Below are positions 1-8,347 of a stretch of 64,000 nucleotides of DNA, one piece after another. Position numbers and translations under genes: made by a program. The DNA lies in contig JAGBHK010000045.1 of the NCBI GenBank assembly GCA_017935565.1, positions 62,001 through 126,000 on the forward strand, written 5' to 3'. Position 1 is the first letter of the stretch; each line of letters opens with the position of its first letter. Source of the DNA: Lachnospiraceae bacterium. GTDB lineage: Bacteria > Bacillota > Clostridia > Lachnospirales > Lachnospiraceae. The notes under the pieces were generated by a model. That model searched no databases. It worked only from the letters and a program-made list of their open reading frames with translations, and had not been told where the DNA came from.

Positions 1-195
1 GTGTTTGGTGATGAGGAAGTCAAAGCTGAAATTTTCTGTGGAAAACATAAAAATATGGACGAAATAAAGCAGAATGTAAAAGATTATGTTAGAAGCATGA
101 ATCGTACATTACCACCATCTCATAAAATTAAAGATATAGTGTTTAACGATAATCCATTAAAAAAGAATTCAATGGGGAAAATATCAAGAATATAA
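1..195 (+). CDS. AMP-dependent acyl-CoA synthetase/ligase, C-terminal fragment
   Basis: This is the last 64 residues of a protein whose start lies upstream of the window, so the GTG at position 1 is not its start. The final residues read PLKKNSMGKISRI. This matches the A10 motif near the C-terminus of adenylate-forming enzymes (acyl-CoA synthetases, peptide-synthetase adenylation domains), where the lysine before the last segment contacts the acyl-adenylate. The stop codon is immediately followed by the -35 hexamer of the next promoter. The family assignment is reasonable, but the substrate cannot be told from this fragment. Confidence 0.7.
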   Translation: MFGDEEVKAEIFCGKHKNMDEIKQNVKDYVRSMNRTLPPSHKIKDIVFNDNPLKKNSMGKISRI

Positions 196-224
196 TTGAC
201 ATTCTTTTTGTTTTCACATAAAAT
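196..224 (+). promoter_or_regulatory. sigma-A promoter of the GH16 riboswitch leader
   Basis: TTGACA (196-201), a 17-bp spacer and TAAAAT (219-224). The -35 abuts the stop codon of the upstream gene. Transcription would start near 231, just upstream of the riboswitch aptamer. Confidence 0.7.
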
Positions 225-252
225 ATAATTAGGTATTGTGTGAAAAATTTAA

Positions 253-333
253 ACGAAAAGGCAAACTTATCGAAAGGTAGGGACGCAAAGCCAAGGGTCT
301 TAAGTGTATACTATGACAGCCGGTTATCGAAAG
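253..333 (+). promoter_or_regulatory. cyclic di-GMP-I (GEMM-I) riboswitch upstream of the GH16 gene
   Basis: Hallmarks of the GEMM-I aptamer are present in order: GGCAAA, a GAAA tetraloop closing the first hairpin, GGACGCAAAGCC, a second hairpin opening with GGGTCTTAAG, and CAGCCGGTTA at its 3' side. It lies between a promoter and an intrinsic terminator, which is the usual transcription-attenuating layout. The gene it controls is the secreted GH16 glucanase starting at 457. A copy that is identical through most of the first helix lies at 2266-2345. Whether c-di-GMP turns expression on or off is not decided by the sequence alone. Confidence 0.9.
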
Positions 334-354
334 CAATTATTATCGTGACTTATA

Positions 355-382
355 GACCTTGATTTATTATCAAGGTCTTTTT
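355..382 (+). terminator. intrinsic terminator of the GH16 riboswitch
   Basis: Perfect 9-bp stem GACCTTGAT/ATCAAGGTC with loop TTATT, followed by five T. It lies about 20 nt after the aptamer and about 75 nt before the GH16 start codon, so it is the probable expression platform. Confidence 0.85.
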
Positions 383-456
383 GCTTTAATAGCCTAAGTA
401 TTGTGCTTTGGTCTTTATTTGTCGTCATTTGCCTTTTCATAAGGATGGAGGGTTTT

Positions 457-2187
457 ATGAGACAAAAAGTATTAAGAAAGGCAGTTGCAGGGTTGCTAAC
501 ATTTAGTATGTTACCATTGCAATTGTTTGCAAGCGGTGGTAATGTTATTGCAGCTGAAACAGAAAGTGTTGATTCTTCAAAATGGAAACTTGTTTGGTCG
601 GATGAGTTTGATGGTGATTCATTAGATGAGAGTAAATGGATGTATAGATTAGGCTCTACATATAATGATGAGCAACAGTATTATAAGAAAGATAATGTTT
701 CTGTAAGTGATGGAACGTTAAAAATAACAGCGAAGAGTGAAGAAACTAATGGTTATCCATACACCTCGGGAAGAATAAGTACTGGTGGTAATGGGACTGC
801 TTTGTTTGCAACGAAATACGGACGAATTGAAGCAAAAATTAAATTGCCTAAGGGCACTGGGTTGTGGCCTGCATTTTGGATGATGCCAAAGGATAATGTG
901 TACGGAAGTTGGCCATTGTCTGGAGAAATAGACATTATGGAAGCAAGAGGTCGTTTAACAGGTGAAGTTAACGGTGGAATTCATTTTGGACAATCAGGTT
1001 CGAACAAGAATAGTTTAAGTGACACGTATACTTTTGCAGATGGAAGTGATATAACAGATTATCATGTATATGCTATTGAATGGAGTGAAAATGAAATTGT
1101 ATGGTTTGTAGATGATAATGAGTTTTACAGAACAAGTAACTGGTATACTATGAATGATGAGGGTGTTGTAGCAGAATATCCCGCTCCTTTTGACCAAGAA
1201 TTTTATATCATTCTTAATCTTGCGGTTGGTGGAACTTATGATAACTATAAAGAACCATCAGAAAGCGAATTGCCAGCAACCATGGAGGTTGATTATGTAA
1301 GAGTATACCATGATGTCGATGGTTACAATGAAGAAAATATTACAATGCCTAAAGGAACTAGAGATGATGAAGCTATGGCAGCAACACCAGTTTTTGAGAA
1401 CGGTAATCTGCTGTCTGATATTAATTTTGAAACAATAAATGAAAGTATTTTATATGCTAATAATACTGATATATCCTCTCATAATTGGTATTTGCTAACT
1501 AACAAATATTATTTGGGTGATGCAAATACAACAAAGAGTGTAATTGATGGAAATACATTTTTAAATATACATATACTTGATCCTGGAACGCAAGCTTATT
1601 CAGTTATGCTTGCACAATTACTTCCTTTGGCAAAAGGTTATGTGTATAAAGTAAGTTTCGATGCATATGGTTTGGATTCAGACAAAACAATAAAGGTAAA
1701 AGCATACGGCGAGGAACTTTACAGTAGTTCATATAAAGCTAAGTTGACGAATGAATTGCAACATTTTGAGTTTTCATTTCTTATGGAGAATGAAACCGAT
1801 ATGAATGCTCATTTAGAATTTGATGTGGGACAGTATGAAGGTGATGTTAGTATTGGCAATGTAAGAGTAGAAGTGCTTAATACATACGTTGAGTCGGAAA
1901 AAGCGTTAGAAAATGATGATATGACAGAAGTTGAAGAAGAAACAGAAGAAACAGAAGAAACAGAAGTATCTACAGAAGGTGTTATAGAAGAAACAGAAAC
2001 TGAGACAAAAGTACCTGATGAAGAAAATAATGAGGAAGAAGAAACTACAGGTTCTACAGAAGAAACTGATGAAAATGTAGATTCGTCCGATTCTTCAAAT
2101 TCAACTTCTCAAAACACAAATTCATCAAGTAGTAGCAAAAGACCTAGTTTAAAGGAACTTTTGGGATGGTTACTATTTGGAAAATAA
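457..2187 (+). CDS. secreted GH16 endo-beta-glucanase (laminarinase/lichenase type) with C-terminal module and acidic tail
   Basis: A 576-residue secreted enzyme. The start ATG at 457 follows GGAGG and gives a classic signal peptide (MRQKVLRK, a hydrophobic stretch, cleavage near residue 30-35). The GH16 domain spans about 38-290. It holds the catalytic EIDIME motif, with nucleophile E157, D159 and acid/base E162, and an FDQEFYIILNLAVGG strand typical of beta-1,3(4)-glucanases. Residues about 315-485 resemble a CBM4/9-type carbohydrate-binding module. The tail is rich in Glu/Thr and then Ser, ending KELLGWLLFGK. I see no LPXTG sorting motif, so any surface attachment would be by another route. 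A c-di-GMP riboswitch and terminator precede it, which suggests that secretion of the glucanase follows c-di-GMP levels. Whether it prefers laminarin or mixed-linkage glucan is uncertain. Confidence 0.9.
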   Translation: MRQKVLRKAVAGLLTFSMLPLQLFASGGNVIAAETESVDSSKWKLVWSDEFDGDSLDESKWMYRLGSTYNDEQQYYKKDNVSVSDGTLKITAKSEETNGYPYTSGRISTGGNGTALFATKYGRIEAKIKLPKGTGLWPAFWMMPKDNVYGSWPLSGEIDIMEARGRLTGEVNGGIHFGQSGSNKNSLSDTYTFADGSDITDYHVYAIEWSENEIVWFVDDNEFYRTSNWYTMNDEGVVAEYPAPFDQEFYIILNLAVGGTYDNYKEPSESELPATMEVDYVRVYHDVDGYNEENITMPKGTRDDEAMAATPVFENGNLLSDINFETINESILYANNTDISSHNWYLLTNKYYLGDANTTKSVIDGNTFLNIHILDPGTQAYSVMLAQLLPLAKGYVYKVSFDAYGLDSDKTIKVKAYGEELYSSSYKAKLTNELQHFEFSFLMENETDMNAHLEFDVGQYEGDVSIGNVRVEVLNTYVESEKALENDDMTEVEEETEETEETEVSTEGVIEETETETKVPDEENNEEEETTGSTEETDENVDSSDSSNSTSQNTNSSSSSKRPSLKELLGWLLFGK

Positions 2188-2212
2188 AAAATAAAAAAAT
2201 ATAAAAAAGTAG

Positions 2213-2241
2213 TTGACAAATATTAATATGTTAATTATAAT
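2213..2241 (+). promoter_or_regulatory. consensus sigma-A promoter of the orphan riboswitch
   Basis: Perfect hexamers TTGACA (2213-2218) and TATAAT (2236-2241) with an ideal 17-bp spacer. Transcription would start near 2248. This is among the strongest-looking promoters in the window, yet no sense-strand gene follows it for about 1.7 kb. Confidence 0.85.
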
Positions 2242-2265
2242 GTAAGAGTAAAAGTTAATTTTGAA

Positions 2266-2345
2266 TGAAAAAGGCAAACTTATCGAAAGGTAAGGACGCA
2301 AAGCCAAGGGTCTTAAGCAAATGCAATGACAGCCGGTTACCATTA
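2266..2345 (+). promoter_or_regulatory. second cyclic di-GMP-I (GEMM-I) riboswitch, apparently without a downstream sense gene
   Basis: It shares with the copy at 253-333 the GGCAAA segment, the GAAA tetraloop, GGACGCAAAGCC, GGGTCTTAAG and CAGCCGGTTA. The two differ by one base in the first helix and in the variable loop before ATGACAGCC. A consensus promoter precedes it and an intrinsic terminator follows. The next gene (2529-3782) is on the opposite strand. Read-through RNA would therefore be antisense to that SleC-like gene. It may be a free-standing c-di-GMP-responsive RNA or the remnant of a duplicated leader. Confidence 0.88.
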
Positions 2346-2367
2346 AGTGTGTAGGTATTGTTTATAT

Positions 2368-2395
2368 AAGGACCCGAAATTGCGGGTCCTTTTTA
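2368..2395 (+). terminator. intrinsic terminator of the orphan riboswitch
   Basis: 9-bp stem AAGGACCCG/CGGGTCCTT with loop AAATTG and a T-rich tail. It lies about 22 nt after the aptamer. Confidence 0.85.
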
Positions 2396-2451
2396 TTGTA
2401 TTTTAATATTGCTAACATCAACATAATTTATGTTTTTTCTCAATACTTACA

Positions 2452-2510
2452 GAAAAAGGTGTTGTCGTAATTATAGAAGTGAAGGGCTTGATTACGGCAG
2501 CGCCTTTTTC
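2452..2510. terminator. long hairpin between the orphan riboswitch and the SleC-like gene
   Basis: Two 20-nt arms (2452-2471 and 2491-2510) pair along their whole length with a 19-nt loop. The three imperfect positions are all G-U wobbles when read on the + strand but A-C mismatches on the - strand. The arms begin GAAAAAGG and end CCTTTTTC, so it can act as a terminator for the minus-strand gene that ends at 2529. The wobble pattern hints that the + strand RNA is the one whose folding is preserved. The rest of 2188-2528 holds only the riboswitch parts. Confidence 0.65.
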
Positions 2511-2528
2511 CGTTGTATAGGCATTTGA

Positions 2529-3782
2529 CTATAACTCACCAATTCGTGTTATTCCAACGTATATCTGGGATATTTTGTACCAAGTTTTGTAATCAATTAC
2601 ACCCGTTTGTGGTAAACCAAAAACACTTTGGAATGTTTTAACAGCATTACTGGTTGCTTGACCATAAATACCATCAGCTGTGATGGTTGGAATAGCGGAA
2701 TATACTTCGCTAATTGTGATTAACTGTTCTTGGGCCATCCTTACCTTATCACCAGAAGAACCAATAGTTAAGTCATACCCAGGATAAGAAGCAGGAATGC
2801 CAGCTATTTGCTCTGCAGTATTAATATATACATCTTCTCCATAATAGTATCTTAAAATCTCAATAGGTGAATAACCTTGATCGCCTAATGCTTTAGAACC
2901 CCATTGAGTCATCCAGTTTGGGCAAGAAACACGCTTGCCATCACAATATTGCGTTAATAATGGTTGTTTCACATTGGGTCTTGAAATGTAATTTTCAAAA
3001 ATATCATCTACAATATCTGAAATGTTTTCGTAAATATTCCTTCCATAAATCCATTTCTGGTCATAGGCAGTAGACGAAGTGATTGTAAAATCATATCCTT
3101 TGTTTCTATACCATTCCGTATAAATACGGTTCATAGTAAAAGACATAATTGCTAAAATATTTGCTATTATAGTACTTTCAGGCCATGTGGCATATATTTC
3201 ACTAGACGCAACATTTTTTATGTAATCAGGGTAGGATACATAGTAATTTTTAGCATTGGAGTTACTAGGAATGCCATCGTGAACAACAATTGTTTCGGGC
3301 ACAACGACTCGACTTAGTACAATTTCACCAGTTTCTGATATTGGTTTTATTTCAGATTCGGGATTTTTAGGTGGGTATTCACCATATAAGGTGTGTTCGG
3401 GTATAAATATATTATTTTCTGGATTGCCAGCTTCACTTCTTGTTAATCTAACACGCTGAATGGCGATAGTATCAGCTAGTATTTCTGTTCCAGTAATGAT
3501 TCCTTGTTCGTACCCGTCGGCATTTACGATGATATTGTATTCAGAATAAGGCCTTGTTGTGTTTTCTTCGTTGAGACTCAAGCTTATGTTTGGCGCAGGT
3601 AATTGTATAGGCTCTGTGTTACCGGAAATATCGGTGTTTATACTTTCTATTATCGTATCTGTACCATCATTATATCTTATTGAAATGTTTGCGTTTGCTA
3701 TTGGGTAATTTAAGTTGTTTGTGACTCTAATTATGAGGTAACCATAACTAGTATTGATGTTTTGCATAGTTTTAATTAACAT
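2529..3782 (-). CDS. SleC-like peptidoglycan hydrolase with C-terminal PG_binding_1 domain
   Basis: 417 residues, ATG preceded by GGAGG. The N-terminal ~110 residues look like a beta-rich carboxypeptidase-regulatory type domain (many N-P-A-N turns). The central part (~150-330) contains VVHDGIPSN, SEIYATWPE, MNRIYTEWYRNKGYDFTI and CPNWMTQWGSKALGDQGYSP. These segments resemble the SpoIID/SleC catalytic region of clostridial spore-cortex-lytic enzymes. The last ~75 residues are a PG_binding_1 repeat (GSSGDKVRMAQEQL, ADGIYGQATSNAVKTFQ). There is no obvious signal peptide, as expected for enzymes packaged in the forespore. The likely role is cortex or cell-wall peptidoglycan degradation during germination or sporulation. 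It is transcribed against the orphan riboswitch. The family is fairly sure, the spore role is inferred. Confidence 0.7.
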   Translation of the reverse strand: MLIKTMQNINTSYGYLIIRVTNNLNYPIANANISIRYNDGTDTIIESINTDISGNTEPIQLPAPNISLSLNEENTTRPYSEYNIIVNADGYEQGIITGTEILADTIAIQRVRLTRSEAGNPENNIFIPEHTLYGEYPPKNPESEIKPISETGEIVLSRVVVPETIVVHDGIPSNSNAKNYYVSYPDYIKNVASSEIYATWPESTIIANILAIMSFTMNRIYTEWYRNKGYDFTITSSTAYDQKWIYGRNIYENISDIVDDIFENYISRPNVKQPLLTQYCDGKRVSCPNWMTQWGSKALGDQGYSPIEILRYYYGEDVYINTAEQIAGIPASYPGYDLTIGSSGDKVRMAQEQLITISEVYSAIPTITADGIYGQATSNAVKTFQSVFGLPQTGVIDYKTWYKISQIYVGITRIGEL

Positions 3783-3848
3783 AAAACCTCCAGAAAAGAA
3801 ATTATAATTAATGTATATTCGTATAAATAAGAAATATTATCTTTATGA

Positions 3849-3877
3849 TTGAAAAAATCTGTAAAATAGCATATACT
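3849..3877 (+). promoter_or_regulatory. promoter of the aminopeptidase operon
   Basis: TTGAAA (3849-3854), 17-bp spacer, TATACT (3872-3877). It lies 50 bp before the aminopeptidase start codon. Confidence 0.7.
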
Positions 3878-3926
3878 ATATTAGTATGCGTATGCATAAT
3901 AATCGTTTAAATATGGAGGAAGAATT

Positions 3927-5309
3927 ATGAACAGAGAAAATGCATGGAAATCATATAAGCAGAAGCAGATTAAAGAGATGGACAAACTTGTAGCTGATTA
4001 CAAGGTTTTTTTGGATAATGGTAAAACAGAAAGAGAATGTGTTGTAGAGACTGTTGAAAGAGCGAAAAAAGCAGGATATAAGGATTTAGCAACACTTATT
4101 AAAGGAAATAAGAAGGTTAAAGCTGGAGACAAGGTATATATGACTTTTATGGATAAGTCAGTTGTACTTTTTAATATCGGTAAGAAGTCTATGATGGATG
4201 GTATGAATATTTTAGGTGCTCATATCGACTCTCCTAGAATTGATGTAAAGCAGAATCCATTATATGAGGATAGTGATTTTGCATACCTTGATACACATTA
4301 TTATGGTGGTGTTAAGAAGTATCAGTGGGTTGCACAACCACTTGCTATTCATGGTGTTGTTGTAAAGAAAGATGGCACAGTAGTGAATGTTGTAGTTGGT
4401 GAGGATTCAAAAGATCCTGTATTTTGTATTACAGACTTACTTATTCATTTATCAAGAGAGCAGCTTGAAAAGAGTGGCGCAAAGGTTATTGAAGGTGAAC
4501 AGCTTGACCTTATGATTGGCAGCAAACCACTAAATGGCGAAGAAAAGGATGCTGTTAAGGCAAATGTTCTTGCTATTCTTAAAGATAAATATGATATCGA
4601 AGAAGAAGATTTCTTGTCAGCTGAACTTGAGATTGTACCAGCTGGTAAGGCTAGAGATATGGGCTTTGATGCTAGCATGGTTATGGCTTATGGTCAGGAC
4701 GACAGAGTTTGTGCATATACATCTTTAGCAGCTATTTTAGATACAGATGAAGTTGATTATACAGCATGTTGTATCCTTGTTGACAAAGAAGAAATCGGTA
4801 GTGTTGGTGCCACAGGTATGCGTTCAGAATTCTTTAAGAATACTGTAGCAGAACTTCTTGACAGAATGGGTGAATATAGCGAATTGAATTTAAGAAGATG
4901 TCTTGCAAATTCAAGAATGTTATCATCAGATGTTAGTGCAGCATTTGACCCAATGTTCCCATCAGTGTTCGAAAAGAAAAATTCAGCATTTATGGGCAAG
5001 GGTATGGTGTTCAATAAGTTTACAGGTTCAGGCGGAAAGTCTGGTTCAAATGATGCAAATCCTGAATTTATTGCAAAGATTAGAAACATTATGGATAAGA
5101 ATAAAATCGCTTTCCAGACAGCAGAACTTGGTAAAGTAGATGCTGGCGGTGGCGGTACAATCGCATATATTATGGCTCTTTATGGAATGCAGGTAATTGA
5201 TTGTGGTGTTGCAGTACTTAATATGCATGCTCCATATGAAGTTACAAGTAAGGCTGATATTTATGAGACAAAGAAAGGTTATGAAGTGTTCTTAAAGAAC
5301 ATGAAATAG
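3927..5309 (+). CDS. apeB: M18 family aminopeptidase
   Basis: 460-residue cytosolic metallopeptidase of family M18 (aspartyl/aminoacyl aminopeptidases), which removes N-terminal residues from peptides as a large homo-oligomer. Metal ligands and catalytic segments are visible: GAHIDSPR (H99), GQDDRVCAYT (D258), DKEEIGS and, near the C-terminus, NMHAPYE (H434). The length is normal for the family. The ATG follows GGAGG. It is the first gene of a probable operon: the UDP-sugar pyrophosphorylase starts 8 bp after its stop and argS follows. Confidence 0.9.
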   Translation: MNRENAWKSYKQKQIKEMDKLVADYKVFLDNGKTERECVVETVERAKKAGYKDLATLIKGNKKVKAGDKVYMTFMDKSVVLFNIGKKSMMDGMNILGAHIDSPRIDVKQNPLYEDSDFAYLDTHYYGGVKKYQWVAQPLAIHGVVVKKDGTVVNVVVGEDSKDPVFCITDLLIHLSREQLEKSGAKVIEGEQLDLMIGSKPLNGEEKDAVKANVLAILKDKYDIEEEDFLSAELEIVPAGKARDMGFDASMVMAYGQDDRVCAYTSLAAILDTDEVDYTACCILVDKEEIGSVGATGMRSEFFKNTVAELLDRMGEYSELNLRRCLANSRMLSSDVSAAFDPMFPSVFEKKNSAFMGKGMVFNKFTGSGGKSGSNDANPEFIAKIRNIMDKNKIAFQTAELGKVDAGGGGTIAYIMALYGMQVIDCGVAVLNMHAPYEVTSKADIYETKKGYEVFLKNMK

Positions 5310-5317
5310 GTGTAAAT

Positions 5318-6544
5318 ATGAATTATGATTTGGCTTTTAATAAATTAAAGGAGTTCGGACAAGAACATGTTCTTGCATATTTTGACCAACTTTCTGAAAC
5401 AGAAAAAGCAGAATTATTACAGCAAATAGATGAAACAGATTTTTCTGTTGTAAGACTTGTTAATGGTGGTGCCAGTGAGGATGAAAAGGGAAAGATTTCA
5501 CCTCTTGGTGCTATGCAGATAAGTGAAATCGAAGAAAGAAAGCAGGAATTGAAAACTAAAGGTCTTGAAGTTATAAGAGCAGGTAAGGCAGCCGCAGTTC
5601 TTCTTGCTGGTGGTATGGGAACAAGACTTGGCTCAGATGCTCCAAAGGGAACATACAACATTGGTGAGACAAAACCTGTATACATTTTTGAGAGACTTAT
5701 TAGTAATCTTATGGATGTTGTCAATGAAGCAGGAAATTATATTCATCTTTTCGTTATGACTAGTGATAAAAATAATGATGCTACAATTTCATTTTTTAAA
5801 GAGCATAATTATTTTGGATATGATGTGAATTTTGTACATTTCTTTAAACAGGAAATGGCTCCTGCAGCTGATTATAACGGAAAAATTTATATGGAATCTA
5901 AGTATAAAATGGCTACATCTCCAAATGGAAATGGTGGATGGTTTGGTTCTATGGCAAAGTACGGAATGCTCGATATTGTAAAAGAAAATGGTATTGAATA
6001 TCTTAATGTATTTGCAGTAGACAATGTTTTACAAAGAATTCTTTCACCTGAATTTGTTGGTGCAGTTTTTGAAGGCGGATATGCAGTAGGCTCAAAGGTT
6101 GTAAGAAAAGCGGCTCCAGATGAAAAGGTTGGCGTTATGTGTCTCGAGGACGGCAGACCATCAATTGTAGAGTACTATGAACTTACAGAAGAAATGATGA
6201 CAGAAAAAGATGCAAATGGTGATTTGGCATACAATTTTGGTGTTATTTTAAATTATTTATTTAGAGTTAAGGACTTAATCGAAATAATGGAAAAATCAAT
6301 GCCATTACATATTGTTGAAAAGAAGATTCCATATATGGATGTCGAAGGAAATAACATATCTCCTGAAACACCAAATGGATATAAATTTGAGACATTGGTT
6401 CTTGATATGATTAAACTTATGGATAATTGTATTCCATTTGAAGTTGAAAGAAATAAAGAGTTTGCACCAGTAAAAAATAAAACAGGTGTTGATTCCGTTG
6501 AAAGTGCCAGAGCATTGCTTAAGGAAAATGGTATTGAATTGTAA
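5318..6544 (+). CDS. UDPGP-family UTP-sugar-1-phosphate uridylyltransferase
   Basis: 408 residues. The nucleotide-binding signature LLAGGMGTRLGSDAPKGTYN, at about residues 91-110, is that of the UDPGP type 1 family. This family includes eukaryote-like UDP-GlcNAc/UDP-GalNAc pyrophosphorylases and differs from bacterial GalU and GlmU. Other conserved parts are MTSDKN, FFKQEMAPA and PNGNGG. It should join UTP to a sugar-1-phosphate to make a UDP-sugar for wall or polysaccharide synthesis. The exact sugar is not decided by sequence. It is in an operon with the aminopeptidase and argS. Confidence 0.85.
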   Translation: MNYDLAFNKLKEFGQEHVLAYFDQLSETEKAELLQQIDETDFSVVRLVNGGASEDEKGKISPLGAMQISEIEERKQELKTKGLEVIRAGKAAAVLLAGGMGTRLGSDAPKGTYNIGETKPVYIFERLISNLMDVVNEAGNYIHLFVMTSDKNNDATISFFKEHNYFGYDVNFVHFFKQEMAPAADYNGKIYMESKYKMATSPNGNGGWFGSMAKYGMLDIVKENGIEYLNVFAVDNVLQRILSPEFVGAVFEGGYAVGSKVVRKAAPDEKVGVMCLEDGRPSIVEYYELTEEMMTEKDANGDLAYNFGVILNYLFRVKDLIEIMEKSMPLHIVEKKIPYMDVEGNNISPETPNGYKFETLVLDMIKLMDNCIPFEVERNKEFAPVKNKTGVDSVESARALLKENGIEL

Positions 6545-6571
6545 TATAAATATACGAAAGGAATTAGTAAA

Positions 6572-8341
6572 ATGAAGAAGTTATTAGACCTTCTTTCAGA
6601 AGGGTTTGAAAAAGCATTCGTAGAATGCGGATATGAAGAAAAGTACGGAAAGGTTACTATTTCTAACAGACCTGATCTTTGCGAATTTCAGTGTAATGGT
6701 GCTATGGCAGCTGCAAAGGCATACAAAAAGGCTCCTTTTGTTATTGCAGGCGAAGTAGTTGAGAAAATGCAGGGAAATGATGCGTTTGAAGAAATAACTG
6801 CTGTAAATCCAGGATTTATTAACTTGAAAGTTTCAAAGAGTTTTATCGCTTCGTTTGTTAAGGATATGAGTCTTGATGAATTGCTTGGTTGCGAATTAAA
6901 TGAAAATCCAAAGACAATAGTAGTTGATTACGGCGGACCAAATGTTGCAAAACCACTTCATGTTGGACATTTGCGTCCTGCAATTATTGGTGAAACTTTA
7001 AAGCGTTTATATCGTTTTAAAGGCGATAACGTAATTGGCGATGTTCATTTAGGTGATTGGGGTATGCCTATTGGTCTTATTATCGAAGAACTTCGTACAA
7101 GAAAGCCAGAACTTGTATATTTCGCGGAAGGCTTTACAGAAGATATGACAGAAACTGAGGCACCGTTTACTATTGCTGAACTTGAGGAAATATATCCTAC
7201 AGCCAGTGCTAAGTCAAAGGAAGACGAAGAGTTTAGAAATAGAGCAGAGCAGAATACTTTTGAATTACAGAATGGTAATGTTGCATACAGGGCATTATGG
7301 AAACATATTTTAAATGTATCAGTGACAGACCTCAAAGAAAATTACAAGAAATTAAATGTTGAATTCGACCTTTGGAAGGGCGAAAGTGATGCTTATGAGT
7401 TTGTTGATGAAATGGTTGAAAAAATGATAGCAGATGGCTTTGCATATGAAAGTCAAGGTGCTATGGTTGTAGATGTTTCAGAAGAAGGAGATACAAAAGA
7501 AATACCACCATGTATTGTTAAGAAGTCAAATGGTGCATCTCTTTATTCTACAACAGACCTTGCAACACTTGTACAGCGTGAAAGAGATTATCATCCAGAT
7601 GAGGTTGTGTATGTTGTTGACAAGCGTCAGGATATGCACTTTACTCAGGTGTTTAGAACAGCTAAAAAGACAGGCATTGTTCCTGAAAGCACAAAACTTA
7701 CATATAGAGGCTTTGGTACGATGAATGGAAAGGACGGCAAGCCATTTAAGACAAGAGATGGCGGTGTAATGCGTCTTGAAAATCTTATAGGTAATATTTG
7801 CGATGCAGTGTATGAGAAGATAAAAGAAGGAAGAGAGGTTTCTGACGATGAAGCTAGAAAGACTTCACAGATTGTTGGTTTGGCTGCTTTGAAATATGGT
7901 GATTTATCAAACCAGGCATCAAAGGATTATATCTTTGATATTGATAGATTTGCGTCGTTTGAAGGTAATACAGGACCTTATATTCTTTATACAATAGTAC
8001 GTATTAAATCTATTTTAAATAAGTTTTATGATTCTAAGATGGATGTTGCGACACAGGATATGAATAAAGATGCAGGTGAAGCAGAAAAGGCATTGATGCT
8101 CGAGGTTGCTAAATTTAATGCAGTAATTGATAATGCTTATGAGGAATCAGCACCACATAAATTGTGTGCATACATTTATGATTTATCAAATGCATTTAAT
8201 AAATTTTATCATGAGACATCTATTATGGGTGAAGAAGATGAAATTAAACAATCAGGATATATAAATCTTATCAACACAGTTAAGAGCATTTTAGAGACAA
8301 GCATTTACATCCTTGGCTTCGACGCCCCAGAGAAGATGTAG
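6572..8341 (+). CDS. argS: arginyl-tRNA synthetase
   Basis: 589-residue class I synthetase charging tRNA-Arg. The HIGH motif appears as HVGH (residues 130-133) inside DYGGPNVAKPLHVGHLRP. This is followed by VIGDVHLGDWGMPIG, typical of ArgRS. The N-terminal ~110 residues match the ArgRS additional domain 1 and the C-terminal ~120 the DALR anticodon-binding domain (KFYHETSI). No clean KMSKS is seen; the equivalent FGTMNGKDGKPFKTRDGG is usual for many ArgRS. Last gene of the apeB-UDPGP-argS run. A large palindromic element follows its stop. Confidence 0.95.
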   Translation: MKKLLDLLSEGFEKAFVECGYEEKYGKVTISNRPDLCEFQCNGAMAAAKAYKKAPFVIAGEVVEKMQGNDAFEEITAVNPGFINLKVSKSFIASFVKDMSLDELLGCELNENPKTIVVDYGGPNVAKPLHVGHLRPAIIGETLKRLYRFKGDNVIGDVHLGDWGMPIGLIIEELRTRKPELVYFAEGFTEDMTETEAPFTIAELEEIYPTASAKSKEDEEFRNRAEQNTFELQNGNVAYRALWKHILNVSVTDLKENYKKLNVEFDLWKGESDAYEFVDEMVEKMIADGFAYESQGAMVVDVSEEGDTKEIPPCIVKKSNGASLYSTTDLATLVQRERDYHPDEVVYVVDKRQDMHFTQVFRTAKKTGIVPESTKLTYRGFGTMNGKDGKPFKTRDGGVMRLENLIGNICDAVYEKIKEGREVSDDEARKTSQIVGLAALKYGDLSNQASKDYIFDIDRFASFEGNTGPYILYTIVRIKSILNKFYDSKMDVATQDMNKDAGEAEKALMLEVAKFNAVIDNAYEESAPHKLCAYIYDLSNAFNKFYHETSIMGEEDEIKQSGYINLINTVKSILETSIYILGFDAPEKM

Positions 8342-8347
8342 TACTAA

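Noticed and set aside
403-456. Upstream extension of the GH16 ORF to 403
   Set aside because: The ATG at 457 has GGAGG and begins a proper signal peptide; the extension has no ribosome site.
2430-2528. 32-codon ORF on the + strand behind the orphan riboswitch
   Set aside because: No ribosome-binding site before its ATG, and it runs through the long hairpin; the composition is that of a chance frame.
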